In this document: one piece after another, positions 52,465 through 60,464 of the stretch | Position numbering within the stretch: the stretch's first letter is position 1 | Layout: each line of letters starts with the position of its first letter | Source of the DNA: Candidatus Woesearchaeota archaeon | Lineage (GTDB): Archaea > Nanobdellota > Nanobdellia > Woesearchaeales > ARS49 | Reading direction: 5' to 3' | Length of the DNA: 64,000 nt | Assembly (NCBI GenBank): GCA_030750765.1 | Contig: JASMHM010000003.1 | Span: 1 to 64,000 of the forward strand | Notes under the pieces: generated by a model | Database searches by the model: none | Told to the model about the DNA's origin: nothing | The model's input: the letters and a program-made list of their open reading frames with translations, nothing else | Program-made: the position numbers and the translations under genes

Positions 52465-53302
52465 ACGCCTCACGGAGCTCCTTGGTTACCGGACCGGGCA
52501 CGTTAGGTAGCTCTTTCCCGTCAAAGGAAGCAATAGTTGCCACCTCTGCAGCAGTACCTGTGAAGAACGCCTCATCCACAGTAGAGAGTTGATCTTGGGT
52601 GATCTTCTGCTCCTGCACGGTATGACCTAGGTTTTTGGCAAGAATCATAACGGCTTCGCGCGTGATACCGGGAAGTATCGTGCCTAGCTTTGGTGTGATG
52701 ATTACTTTATCCTTGACAAGGAAAAGATTTTCGCCAGAACCCTCAGCAACATTACCCTCGTGGTCTAACAATAGCGCTTCATCATATCCTTCTTTCCTCG
52801 CTTCGTTGCCTGCTAGCAAACTGTTGAAGTAATGACCAGAGATTTTGGCTTCTTGTATGGTACTTTTTGGGTGGAGTCGGATAAAGGAAGATATCTTTAC
52901 CTTGGTAGGTTCATCTCCCAAGTATGCACCCCATGGCCACACAGCGATAGCTACTTGAACCGGTGTGTCTTTAGGAGAAACACCTAAGTTACCATAACCA
53001 TAGAAGCAAAGAGGTCGAATGTATCCTGCAGATAGTTTGTTTTCCTTGACGGTTTGTATGATCGCGTCAGTAAGCTGCTTCTCGTTATACGGAAGTTCCA
53101 TGCCCACGGTTTTTGCTGAGAACATCAAGCGTTTGACATGCTCTTCTAAGCGAAAGATGGCAGGACCTTTTTCTGTTTCGTAAAATCATATACCTTCAAA
53201 CACCGCGCTACCGTAATGTAACGAGTGTGCTAGAACGTGAATCTTAGCCTCATCCCAGGGTACAAGCTTGCCGTCAAGCCAGATGAATTTTGTCGCCTTC
53301 AT
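52406..53302 (-). pseudogene. ilvE: Branched-chain amino acid aminotransferase with internal TGA
   Basis: The full reading frame starts at the ATG 53302, 26 nt below TTTAAAA (about 53325-53331), and gives [20 protein letters not shown], then [27 protein letters not shown], and the rest of a 298-residue IlvE (EAKISGHYFNSLLAG with the PLP Lys, NVAEGSGENLF). The TGA at 53186-53188 replaces the Arg of the conserved VFEGIR motif, a single-base change from CGA or AGA. The track ORF (52406-53128) is only the part downstream. Point nonsense mutation, sequencing error or readthrough are possible. IlvE makes Leu, Ile and Val from their keto acids. Confidence 0.88.
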
Positions 53303-53333
53303 ACAAAGAAAAAAAGGAAGGCGGTTTAAAAAA

Positions 53334-53453
53334 TTACGCTTTAGGCGTCATGAGCTCGGCAATCTTGCGCATGACTTCAGCGTTGTCATCAGTTCCCAGA
53401 ACATTAAATGGTTTATACCAAGGCTTATTCTCATCCCTAGTTTCACCATGTCT
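53334..53453 (-). pseudogene. C-terminal gene remnant upstream of ilvE
   Basis: A 39-codon open stretch without any usable start, bounded by TAG (53454-53456) and TAA (53334-53336). It reads like a real C-terminus (ENKPWYKPFNVLGTDDNAEV, then IAELM) and stops just above the ilvE TATA box. It is probably the remains of a gene cut by insertion or deletion. Family not identified. Confidence 0.35.
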
Positions 53454-53511
53454 CTAAACCTTGTCAAGTACGTACGTAACATTGATATACCTCATCACTC
53501 GACGGAGAAGT

Positions 53512-53838
53512 ATGTCAAACCACGAACTTACCGTACTCGCAGTAATCGCAGTAGTTGCACTAGGTGTCCTAGGTATGAGTGGCCAGTTTACTGGACTCGC
53601 ACACCACATTGAAGGACAATCCCCTAATGTAAAAGGTAGCAGCTATATTGGTATTCCGACAGGACCAAACGTTCCTGTAAGAGCCCAAGAGATGCCGTAC
53701 CTGACGCAGGAAGAATGGAATTTTGTTGACTATTCGACATTACCGAATATCGACATAGACCAAACTCCTCGAAGCCCTGCTGGCGAGTACACGCAAAGAG
53801 CAGCTCCTAACCGAGCAAAAACGCTACACAGAGGATAA
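53512..53838 (+). CDS. Small signal-anchor protein with Thr-Gly motif
   Basis: 108 residues from the ATG at 53512, 25 nt below GATATAC. N-terminus MSNHELTVLAVIAVVALGVL, then MSGQFTGLAHH, sharing its first five residues and the Thr-Gly motif with the gene at 58929. The rest is polar with Pro/Gly/Asp and no Cys. Probably surface exposed. Function unknown. Confidence 0.65.
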   Translation: MSNHELTVLAVIAVVALGVLGMSGQFTGLAHHIEGQSPNVKGSSYIGIPTGPNVPVRAQEMPYLTQEEWNFVDYSTLPNIDIDQTPRSPAGEYTQRAAPNRAKTLHRG

Positions 53839-53878
53839 TTCTATCCTTTGAATTTTTATTTTATGATTTTAGTAGAAA

Positions 53879-54292
53879 TTACTCAGATTTAGCTTTTAGA
53901 GCCTTTCCTTCTCGAGTCTGCATGTAATCGTGAAGCTCTTGTAGGCCTACCCTGTTGTTGCGGTCTTTGTCAACACGTCTCCAGTCGATGCCAGGAGGTG
54001 CCTTTTTCTCAGCAAAGCGGTTGACCTTCATTACGTGGCTGCCGCCCTCATAGACCACAGACCTTATCCACTTGGATTCATAAGTGCGAATCCCAGGACG
54101 AGGATCATCAAGAGCAGGACCAACATCCTTCTCACTCACCTTGACACTTCTCTCGTACTGAATGCCGCTGGTTTGGTGGTGAGGCGTGAAGATTACATCA
54201 TTTGCCTTGCGATAGATGCTTGAACAGCCAGAAACCACAGGTGCAACGAATGCGCCAATAAGCAATGGCACAATAGCATTTTAAAGTCTCAT
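53879..54292 (-). pseudogene. EF-hand-like lipoprotein with a TAA at codon 4
   Basis: TTTATAAA at 54315-54322 predicts the start at the ATG 54292, which reads M-R-L-stop, then continues in frame NAIVPLLIGAFVAPVVSGC, a perfect lipoprotein signal with lipobox. AAA to TAA would restore a continuous gene. The track instead uses an internal GTG at 54271, which leaves a signal peptide without the basic N-region. The mature part has an EF-hand-type loop DKDRNNRVGLQEL near the C-terminus. It may be a damaged gene or start at the GTG. Confidence 0.6.
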
Positions 54293-54363
54293 AGCAGTAG
54301 TAACATAATGACAGTTTATAAAGGTGAGGGCAGTTTTATTAAGCAAGCGTAAACAGCACCGAC

Positions 54364-55065
54364 ATGACCAAAGCGCTCTATCTTGATGATGCATATCTGA
54401 AAGAATTCGACTCTAACGTAACAAAAGTAGAAGGAACGAGCGTTTGGTTGGACGAAACAGCATTCTATCCTACTAGTGGTGGACAGCCACACGATACAGG
54501 CATCATAAAGGCAGACAAGGATTACAAGGTAATCGAGGTACGAAAGCAAGATGGAGAGATCCTGCACACCGTAGATGCAGAAGGATTACAACTAGGACCC
54601 GTATCGTGCGTTATTGATTGGGAAAGACGATACAAACTCATGAGAATGCACACCTCTGCACACGTTCTTTCCCAAATAATCTTCAACGCAACCGACGCAT
54701 TGTGCAGCGGAAACGAGTTAGGGGTAGAAAAAAGCAGGATGGACTTCTCTGTACCCATAACCAAAGAGCAATTCTTAGGTTTTGTGGAAGAAGCAAACAA
54801 GATCATAGACCAAGACTTACCAATCTCTTGGAAGTTCGTACCCAAAGAAGAAGCTATCAAGATGGGAGAGGCCTTCCGCCTTATGGGGAAGAGTCACCCA
54901 GACCTAGATGTTCTTCGTATGGTCAGCATCGGAGACTTTGACATCCAAGCAGATGGCGGAACGCACGTGAAAAGCACCAAACTCGTCGGGCATCTGCAGT
55001 TACTCAAGTTCGAAAACAAGGGAAGTAAAAGAAAGCGAATCTACTGGGAACTAACGCAAGCCTAA
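54364..55065 (+). CDS. alaX: Alanyl-tRNA editing protein AlaX
   Basis: 233 residues. It has the AlaRS-type beta barrel (ETAFYPTSGGQPHDTG) and the editing core HTSAH with DIQADGGTHVKST. It hydrolyses misacylated Ser-tRNA(Ala) or Gly-tRNA(Ala). The GGTH motif is preceded by Asp rather than the Cys of AlaRS, which I think also occurs in other archaeal AlaX proteins. TATA-like TTTTATTA at 54334-54341. Confidence 0.93.
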   Translation: MTKALYLDDAYLKEFDSNVTKVEGTSVWLDETAFYPTSGGQPHDTGIIKADKDYKVIEVRKQDGEILHTVDAEGLQLGPVSCVIDWERRYKLMRMHTSAHVLSQIIFNATDALCSGNELGVEKSRMDFSVPITKEQFLGFVEEANKIIDQDLPISWKFVPKEEAIKMGEAFRLMGKSHPDLDVLRMVSIGDFDIQADGGTHVKSTKLVGHLQLLKFENKGSKRKRIYWELTQA

Positions 55066-55731
55066 CTTTCTTTGCAGGTTATGCCACCAATGTTTGCACT
55101 TCTTGATGCGTAACGTTTGCAGTCTTCTTCTGTTTGCTATCTTCAGCTTTCGCAACTCTTCTTCCTTCTCACGCTGCTTGCGCAGAACGTGCTCTGCCTC
55201 AGAGCTAGGACGCACTGCCTCTCGCACCAACCATTGTAAGACGGTAAAGACCACCAAAAACAATCCGGCAGCAGCTATGGTTCTTTGGTCTAACGTCTGC
55301 GTGGTCTGGACCAAAATAATCGCCATCACCCCTAACCCATTAATGACTGCAGACTGGGAGAGAAACATGAAAAACTTCTTCGGGCGAGCATGCTCAAGGT
55401 TGGCAACAGCCATCAACAAGCCGGTTAACAGCACAAACACCGTTATCCACAGACGGACCATGGCATCCCCAACGTTCAACGCTTCCCACGTTTCGTATGT
55501 GGTAAACAGATAGCGTAACAGACTTGCGGACACGAACGCGAATGCCACCGAATTTCCAAAGGCAGAGTTCCATCCTAACTCTTCAGTACGGTTTCTTCCA
55601 AAATATATTTGCATGGCTAGTGCAGCCACCATGAACGGGAGTACAGTCCAGAAAATACCTGGCTGGTTTAGGACATCGCTGATAAGCTCTCCGAAGAGGG
55701 GAGCGAGTTCACTGTACACATACTCTGTCAT
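55051..55731 (-). CDS. Polytopic membrane protein with basic C-terminal helix, unknown
   Basis: 226 residues. Four to five hydrophobic helices (FWTVLPFMVAALAMQIYF, SVAFAFVSASLL, LWITVFVLLTGLLMAVA, INGLGVMAIILVQ, GLFLVVFTVLQWLV) followed by a charged coiled-coil tail ending RIKKCKHWWHNLQ. No family recognised. It overlaps alaX by 15 nt (convergent). Confidence 0.65.
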   Translation of the reverse strand: MTEYVYSELAPLFGELISDVLNQPGIFWTVLPFMVAALAMQIYFGRNRTEELGWNSAFGNSVAFAFVSASLLRYLFTTYETWEALNVGDAMVRLWITVFVLLTGLLMAVANLEHARPKKFFMFLSQSAVINGLGVMAIILVQTTQTLDQRTIAAAGLFLVVFTVLQWLVREAVRPSSEAEHVLRKQREKEEELRKLKIANRRRLQTLRIKKCKHWWHNLQRKLGLR

Positions 55732-55751
55732 GACGTACGCCTAGAGTAGTG

Positions 55752-56300
55752 TTATAAATTCTTTTCGACAAGCTCTCTCTGAACACGAGCTTTCTTTTGG
55801 TTTTCCAACCATCGATAGATATGCGCGTGCGAGCTTCCGCTAATCAATCCTCCCACAGCACGTCTTGCCAGGCTCACCCCTTCATAATCTCCGATGATGG
55901 CAACGGTCTTGCCATAAACACTAATGTTTGTATCAGTTAGCTCCTCCATTATGTGACGAGCCTTGCCTCCTTCCCCAATAATGCGCCCGCGTAGGCGTTC
56001 TAACTTGTTTTTCTTAGAATGTGGCTCTAAACTTATCACCTCAAGCATAACATCTTGCTTTAACAATTGCGTGGCTATCTCCGGGTTAAACCCTCTTCCT
56101 ACTGCTTTTACGATCTCCCGGCACTGAAAGAGCTTGAGAGCATCCTCGCCCGTCACCGTAGTAGAACCATCCGTGCCGTCCACCACCAACTTGGTTTTGG
56201 TGGCCTTCTCGATCTGACGTTTCATGATACCTTTGCTTCCTATGAGCACAGCTACCCGTTCTCTTGGTATCTTGATATCATACTTGAACTCTTCTGCCAT
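55752..56300 (-). CDS. KH-domain RNA-binding protein, Pno1/Dim2-like
   Basis: 182 residues with two KH domains: VAVLIGSKGIMKRQIEKAT and GRIIGEGGKARHIMEELT, each with the GxxG loop. Archaeal homologs of Pno1 (Dim2) bind the 3' end of pre-16S rRNA and pair with Nob1. It lies just downstream of RIO1, also a small-subunit maturation factor. A TATA-like ATTTAAAG near 56322-56330 gives it its own promoter. Confidence 0.92.
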   Translation of the reverse strand: MAEEFKYDIKIPRERVAVLIGSKGIMKRQIEKATKTKLVVDGTDGSTTVTGEDALKLFQCREIVKAVGRGFNPEIATQLLKQDVMLEVISLEPHSKKNKLERLRGRIIGEGGKARHIMEELTDTNISVYGKTVAIIGDYEGVSLARRAVGGLISGSSHAHIYRWLENQKKARVQRELVEKNL

Positions 56301-56324
56301 TATCAGTAAAGGGTAGAGGATAAT

Positions 56325-57008
56325 TTAAAGCTTATCCTTAAGCTCTTGAGGAGTGAGTTTCACCCCTATTTTTGTGAAAAACGCGGCCATCACGCGAAGG
56401 TCTCGTTCTAAGAGGTCCTCTGCGTTCGGATTCTGGAAGGACGTGGTCTGGCTGACGTCAATGATGTACGGTTTTTCGTTCCAATTCAGTAGATTGAACG
56501 GACTCAGGTCACCATGCACCATGCCTGCTTTGTGCATCGCCTTCATTTGAACAATTAATCTCTTCAAAAACTCCTTAGGTTTTTTGGGTTTTTGGCTCAC
56601 CACTTGTGGTGCTGGACCGTCATCACCGATGAACTGCATCACCACGATATTGTCGCGGTGCGCGATGAGTTTAGGGGTGTGCATTCCCATCTTTCCCAGC
56701 TTGGAAAGGTTGCTTGCCTCGCGTTTTGCCCAAGCAAACACCACTTTTCTGCGTTTTCGCTTCAAACCATCAAAGCGAGGGTCAGTACGTAAGTTTTCGA
56801 ACATGCGATTGAAGTCGCAGGTTTGTAATCTGTAGATTTTTACCAACACTCTCTTCCCTTTGCGTATGGCAGAGAAGGTGTTGGCTTCCTTCCCCACACC
56901 TATTGGGCTCTCCAACCCATCAAAATGGCCCTGTCCCATCATGTGAAAAAGGTTTTTTTCTGTATACAGGTCAAAAACGTCCTGGAGTGTCTTAAACTTC
57001 TCTTTCAT
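56325..57008 (-). CDS. rio1: RIO1 serine kinase
   Basis: 227 residues. RIO kinase marks are GVGKEANTF (ATP loop), VLVKIYR (Lys), MVHGDLSPFNLL (catalytic Asp) and YIIDVSQ (metal). RIO1 takes part in 30S/40S subunit maturation. TATA-like AAGCATAAAAG (about 57026-57036) is at leaderless distance. It neighbours Pno1, a conserved pairing. Confidence 0.94.
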   Translation of the reverse strand: MKEKFKTLQDVFDLYTEKNLFHMMGQGHFDGLESPIGVGKEANTFSAIRKGKRVLVKIYRLQTCDFNRMFENLRTDPRFDGLKRKRRKVVFAWAKREASNLSKLGKMGMHTPKLIAHRDNIVVMQFIGDDGPAPQVVSQKPKKPKEFLKRLIVQMKAMHKAGMVHGDLSPFNLLNWNEKPYIIDVSQTTSFQNPNAEDLLERDLRVMAAFFTKIGVKLTPQELKDKL

Positions 57009-57096
57009 GGTCTTTTGATACCCTCAAGCCTTTTATGCTTTTGGCATGGAACAGAGCACCGTAACCTTTATAAATCAACAACACCTTTTTGTGTCA

Positions 57097-57195
57097 GGCC
57101 AAGGCCCGACACGAGAGTACCCAATCGAGCAAGGTGCATAACCTGCAAGGAACTTGGGGGTTAGTGTCTTGGGCTACATTTATTGGCCTACAAAG
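57097..57195 (+). ncRNA. Candidate structured RNA upstream of dnaG, H/ACA-like
   Basis: TTTATAAA at 57067-57074 predicts a 5' end at 57097. From there GGCCAA pairs with TTGGCC (57183-57188). Inside lie GCCC-GACAC with GTGTC-TT-GGGC, then a 7x5 internal loop, CCCAA with TTGGG, an asymmetric loop with GA steps, and AGGT/ACCT. ACA occurs just after the inner lower stem (GGGCTACA) and just after the outer stem (CCTACA). This fits a long rod with a pocket, as in archaeal H/ACA guide RNAs, or a dnaG 5' leader element. The pairings are visible; the class is inference. Confidence 0.4.
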
Positions 57196-57265
57196 GAAGA
57201 GTCACTTGTTCACCATTCACCAAAGGCACAGACGGTAACCAGGCAGCTCTTTCTGGGGGAAAATC

Positions 57266-58465
57266 ATGGGAAAAATAGCACCAGTATCATCAAAGTACAT
57301 CATTCATACGACCATAAAGATTGAAGGCATCGTAGACAAACCAGATGTCATAGGCGCAGTATTTGGGCAAACCGAAGGTTTGCTTGGCGCAGACTTAGAA
57401 CTAAGAGAGTTACAACGCTCTGGTAGAATCGGCCGCATCGAAGTGGATGTAGACACCAGAAGCGGAAAAACAGAAGGGTCCATAGTCATTCCTTCTAGCT
57501 TAGACAAGGCTGAGACAGCCATCGTAGGAGCTAGTTTAGAGATCATACAACGCATTGGACCGTGCAACGCCCAATTACGCGTAAAAAACATAGAAGACGT
57601 ACGTACGAGCAAGAGAAGCTTTGTGATTGAACGCGCAAAGGAACTCTTGCAAAGCCTACAAAACGAAGTCATGCCAGACTCTTCAGAGCTAGCAGACGAA
57701 GTGGGCGAAGCAGTACGTGTTATGGAAATCACCGAGTACGGTAGGGACAGACTCCCTGCAGGACCTGGCATTGCTGAAGCTGATGAAATAATCATCGTGG
57801 AAGGCAGAGCCGATGTTCTTTGCCTGTTGAAAAACGGATTCAAGAACGTTATCTCCCTGAACGGAACAAGCGTACCAAAGACCATCATAGAATTGTCACG
57901 ACAAAAAGACACCGTGGCTTTCGTAGATGGTGACAGAGGCGGCAACCTCATCATAAAAGAGTTGCTCTCTGTTGCTGAACTAGACTTTGTCACGCGAGCT
58001 CCAGATGGTAAGGAAGTGGAAGAGTTAGCAAAGAAGGAAATCCATAAAGCGTTGCGCAGCAGATTGACTGCTGAACAAGCAAAATTGGAACTCCAAGCAA
58101 ACGACACCACCAACAGAATTCGCAAGCCCATAGCAAGAAGTCGCGAATCACGCCCTAGCACAAGACGTGTAGTGTTGAAGGATGATGAAAAGAGCAAGTA
58201 CGGCAAGATGTTAGAAGGTCTTGTGGGAACACGCGGCGCTTTCATCCTAGACAACAAGATGAACGTCTTAGGCAAGGTACCAACATCAGAGTTGAGCACC
58301 ACGATAAAAAGCTTGAAGCAAGGCATCCACGCCATCGTGTTTGACGGCACTGCAGACGAAACATTAGTTCGTGTTGCAGAAAACGCCAACATCAAACACG
58401 TTGTTGCAATGGACGCAAAAACCTCAGGCAAGCGCGTGAACGTCATAACTGCAACCACGTTATGA
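57266..58465 (+). CDS. dnaG: Archaeal DnaG (TOPRIM, exosome-associated)
   Basis: 399 residues. TOPRIM motifs EIIIVEGRADVLCLL and VAFVDGDRGGNLI lie in the middle, with archaeal DnaG-specific flanking domains. Archaeal DnaG is a part of the RNA exosome and has primase-like activity. The start ATG is about 170 nt below the nearest strong TATA box, with GGGGGA just upstream, so this gene is an exception to leaderless use. It overlaps the next gene by 4 nt. Confidence 0.95.
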   Translation: MGKIAPVSSKYIIHTTIKIEGIVDKPDVIGAVFGQTEGLLGADLELRELQRSGRIGRIEVDVDTRSGKTEGSIVIPSSLDKAETAIVGASLEIIQRIGPCNAQLRVKNIEDVRTSKRSFVIERAKELLQSLQNEVMPDSSELADEVGEAVRVMEITEYGRDRLPAGPGIAEADEIIIVEGRADVLCLLKNGFKNVISLNGTSVPKTIIELSRQKDTVAFVDGDRGGNLIIKELLSVAELDFVTRAPDGKEVEELAKKEIHKALRSRLTAEQAKLELQANDTTNRIRKPIARSRESRPSTRRVVLKDDEKSKYGKMLEGLVGTRGAFILDNKMNVLGKVPTSELSTTIKSLKQGIHAIVFDGTADETLVRVAENANIKHVVAMDAKTSGKRVNVITATTL

Positions 58466-58905
58466 AGCTAGCGCACTCTGTCGTAGTGAGCGTGTTTGTC
58501 AAAGACGAACCAATAATGCCTGTCAAAAAGGCACTTTCTTCTTTATTTCCTTTTTCTGTAACCAAATTGTTAGATCAAAAAAAAGTCACCGGTTTGGAAA
58601 AGCAAGATATCAACGTGCTTACCGTGAAACTCACCAAAGATAGCAACATCAATGCCTTTCTTGTCCATCTTCAAGAACAACTTAGCGACACGGACAAGAA
58701 GATGGTGCTGCAGCAAAAACACTCTAGACTAGATGCAGATCTAGCCTTCTATCTGCGTTTGGGAAAATCGCAACTCTTGAAAGAGAAATACAAGATCGTA
58801 GAAGGTGGGAACTGCTTCCATATTCGTATACTGCTTGCTTGCTATCCTAAGAGCAGGATACAGGGTCTCAAACTTATCGACGAGATACTAACGAAACCTA
58901 TATAA
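58462..58905 (+). CDS. Exosome-associated RNA-binding protein (COG1325-like)
   Basis: 147 residues, coupled by ATGA to dnaG. The pattern SVVVSVFVKDEP..VKKALSSLFPF, then a middle strand and LDADLAFYLRLGKSQLL, matches the archaeal COG1325 family, predicted exosome subunits with an RNase-P/RL5-like fold. Location with DnaG supports a link to the exosome. Confidence 0.72.
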   Translation: MKLAHSVVVSVFVKDEPIMPVKKALSSLFPFSVTKLLDQKKVTGLEKQDINVLTVKLTKDSNINAFLVHLQEQLSDTDKKMVLQQKHSRLDADLAFYLRLGKSQLLKEKYKIVEGGNCFHIRILLACYPKSRIQGLKLIDEILTKPI

Positions 58906-58928
58906 AGAAAAAGGTTTGCCTGTAAAGC

Positions 58929-59174
58929 ATGAGTAATCATGAACTTTGGAGCGTAGTCTTGGTAGGCATTGTAGCCCTTGCTGCAGTACTCATCCAGATG
59001 AACGTCGAAACGACAGGACAAGTCGTGAGCGACACAGTCTATGGAAGTGGAGCAGACCAAGGATACGCAGACACGGGAATTGGCGACGAAGGAAGGTATT
59101 TTGGCAATAGACTAACGCACAACACGGCAGACTATGACCAAGACCCCTATGCCGCAGGCCCCAACTATCAGTAA
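58929..59174 (+). CDS. Small signal-anchor protein with Thr-Gly motif
   Basis: 81 residues, 26.5 nt below TATATAAA (58899-58906). N-terminus MSNHELWSVVLVGIVALAAV, then NVETTGQVV, closely like the protein at 53512. The mature part is acidic, Gly/Tyr/Asp-rich (YGSGADQGYADTGIGDEG). Function unknown. Confidence 0.65.
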   Translation: MSNHELWSVVLVGIVALAAVLIQMNVETTGQVVSDTVYGSGADQGYADTGIGDEGRYFGNRLTHNTADYDQDPYAAGPNYQ

Positions 59175-59206
59175 AGCTTAAGAAGCTCAACTTCTGAAAG
59201 CCCACC

Positions 59207-59761
59207 GTGAATAAGCAGACACTCTCTTTAGTCATTGTCGCGTTGGTAGCACTAAGCCTGATTGGTTTACAATCAAGAAATACAGGCATGGCTCAAGCCT
59301 ACCAGCATATCATGAAGGACTTTGACCAAACTCCTGAGTTTAATTGCTTGTACTACAACATTCTTAGAGAAATCATGCGAAAGCAAGAGCCCATAGCGCT
59401 CAAAAAGCAGATAGCTCGAGGTGAATACGACGCCAGCGTGGATTCTTACCTAGAACGAGGGTATCCTGCCAACGTGCTCATCACCGAACAATGGAAAGAC
59501 GTGTCCATCCAGCAATTCAGGCTAGAACGCCTAGACTGGGATAGATCAACCTACTGTGCGCTTGCTGCCAAAAAATGTGAAGGTGACGATTGGACAAGAG
59601 AAGCCATGATACTGGCTCAAGAATGCTATCAATGGTTCTCCCACTACCGAGCCCGAGTGCCAAGATGCTGTGAGAGAGAGCCAATACTCCCTACTGCGCT
59701 GCCACAATCACCCAACCTAGGAATGATAAAGTCCTGGAGCGACTACTATGACCCAGAGTAA
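59207..59761 (+). CDS. Signal-anchor Cys protein, tandem paralog 1
   Basis: 184 residues from a GTG at 59207, 26 nt below a weak CTTAAGAA. Anchor MNKQTLSLVIVALVALSLIG then QSRNTGMAQ. The domain FDQTPEFNCLYYNILREIM, STYCALAAKKC, ECYQWFSHYR, PRCCER aligns with the next gene. At least six Cys are shared, suggesting conserved disulfides. It overlaps the next gene by 14 nt. Confidence 0.68.
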   Translation: MNKQTLSLVIVALVALSLIGLQSRNTGMAQAYQHIMKDFDQTPEFNCLYYNILREIMRKQEPIALKKQIARGEYDASVDSYLERGYPANVLITEQWKDVSIQQFRLERLDWDRSTYCALAAKKCEGDDWTREAMILAQECYQWFSHYRARVPRCCEREPILPTALPQSPNLGMIKSWSDYYDPE

Positions 59762-60428
59762 GCTCGTGGTGGTAGCTCTGCTAGCCATAGTGGCCATGAT
59801 GTCACTGCAACAGCCAGGGGCCACAGGAGATTTCTCGTTTGACAAACGATTCAAAAAGTTTGACCAAGAACCTGAATATTTATGCATGGTCAACGAGATA
59901 CTCGACCTGGCAAGAGGAGAACGCAACAGACTTGCTCTTGAGACACAACGAAACGAACAGCGTTTTAGCGGAAACATCCAACGATACAAAATCACAGGCA
60001 GTCCAGGAGAGATCCTGTTGGACAACCAGTGGGGCCAGGTAGCCGTGGTACGCCACCGACAAAGACTCTCCACTTGGGACTTGGGAGTGTACTGTGATAC
60101 CGCCGTACCTCGATGCACCAGAGACCAAAGAAAGATACGAGACCTCATGCCACAATGCAGAACCTGGTTCCGACACTATCGTACCGCACGACCAGAATGC
60201 TGTGATGAACGACCCGATCTTCCACAAGTGGAAAGAAAATACGGCAGGACAATATATCCCGCTCCCTATCGTGTCACAGTCAGAACAGGAGAGGAAGAAG
60301 AAGAAAATGAGGTGACCAGCAAAAAGAGCACACCGATAAGTGAATTAGAGTGCGGGAAGAACCCGCAGCAGGACCAACTCTTGTGTGCCCGGGCCAACAA
60401 GTGCTGCCAGAACAAGGACACGGTTTAG
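59748..60428 (+). CDS. Signal-anchor Cys protein, tandem paralog 2
   Basis: 226 residues. Anchor MTQSKLVVVALLAIVAMMSL then QPGATGDFSF. FDQEPEYLCMVNEILDLA, GVYCDTAVPRC, QCRTWFRHYR, PECCDERP match the upstream paralog Cys for Cys. It has an extra acidic linker and a second Cys group at the C-terminus (NKCCQNKDTV). It is followed directly by the HerA-like gene, which has its own TATA box. Confidence 0.68.
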   Translation: MTQSKLVVVALLAIVAMMSLQQPGATGDFSFDKRFKKFDQEPEYLCMVNEILDLARGERNRLALETQRNEQRFSGNIQRYKITGSPGEILLDNQWGQVAVVRHRQRLSTWDLGVYCDTAVPRCTRDQRKIRDLMPQCRTWFRHYRTARPECCDERPDLPQVERKYGRTIYPAPYRVTVRTGEEEEENEVTSKKSTPISELECGKNPQQDQLLCARANKCCQNKDTV

Positions 60429-60464
60429 GATCAGTTATTTATAGGAGGACACCAAAAAACAATC

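Noticed and set aside
53186-53188. TGA recoded as an amino acid or selenocysteine in ilvE
   Set aside because: Other genes in the window end at TGA with tight overlaps (L40e, L1), the position is an Arg rather than Cys in homologs, and no SECIS-like element is evident.
54901-54990. Loss of an AlaX zinc ligand (Asp instead of Cys before GGTH)
   Set aside because: I believe DGGTH is found in other archaeal AlaX proteins, so I do not treat it as a defect without an alignment.
57304-58458. Minus-strand 384-residue ORF opposite dnaG
   Set aside because: Shadow of dnaG; composition is Ser/Leu/Thr-rich, with no motif or promoter.
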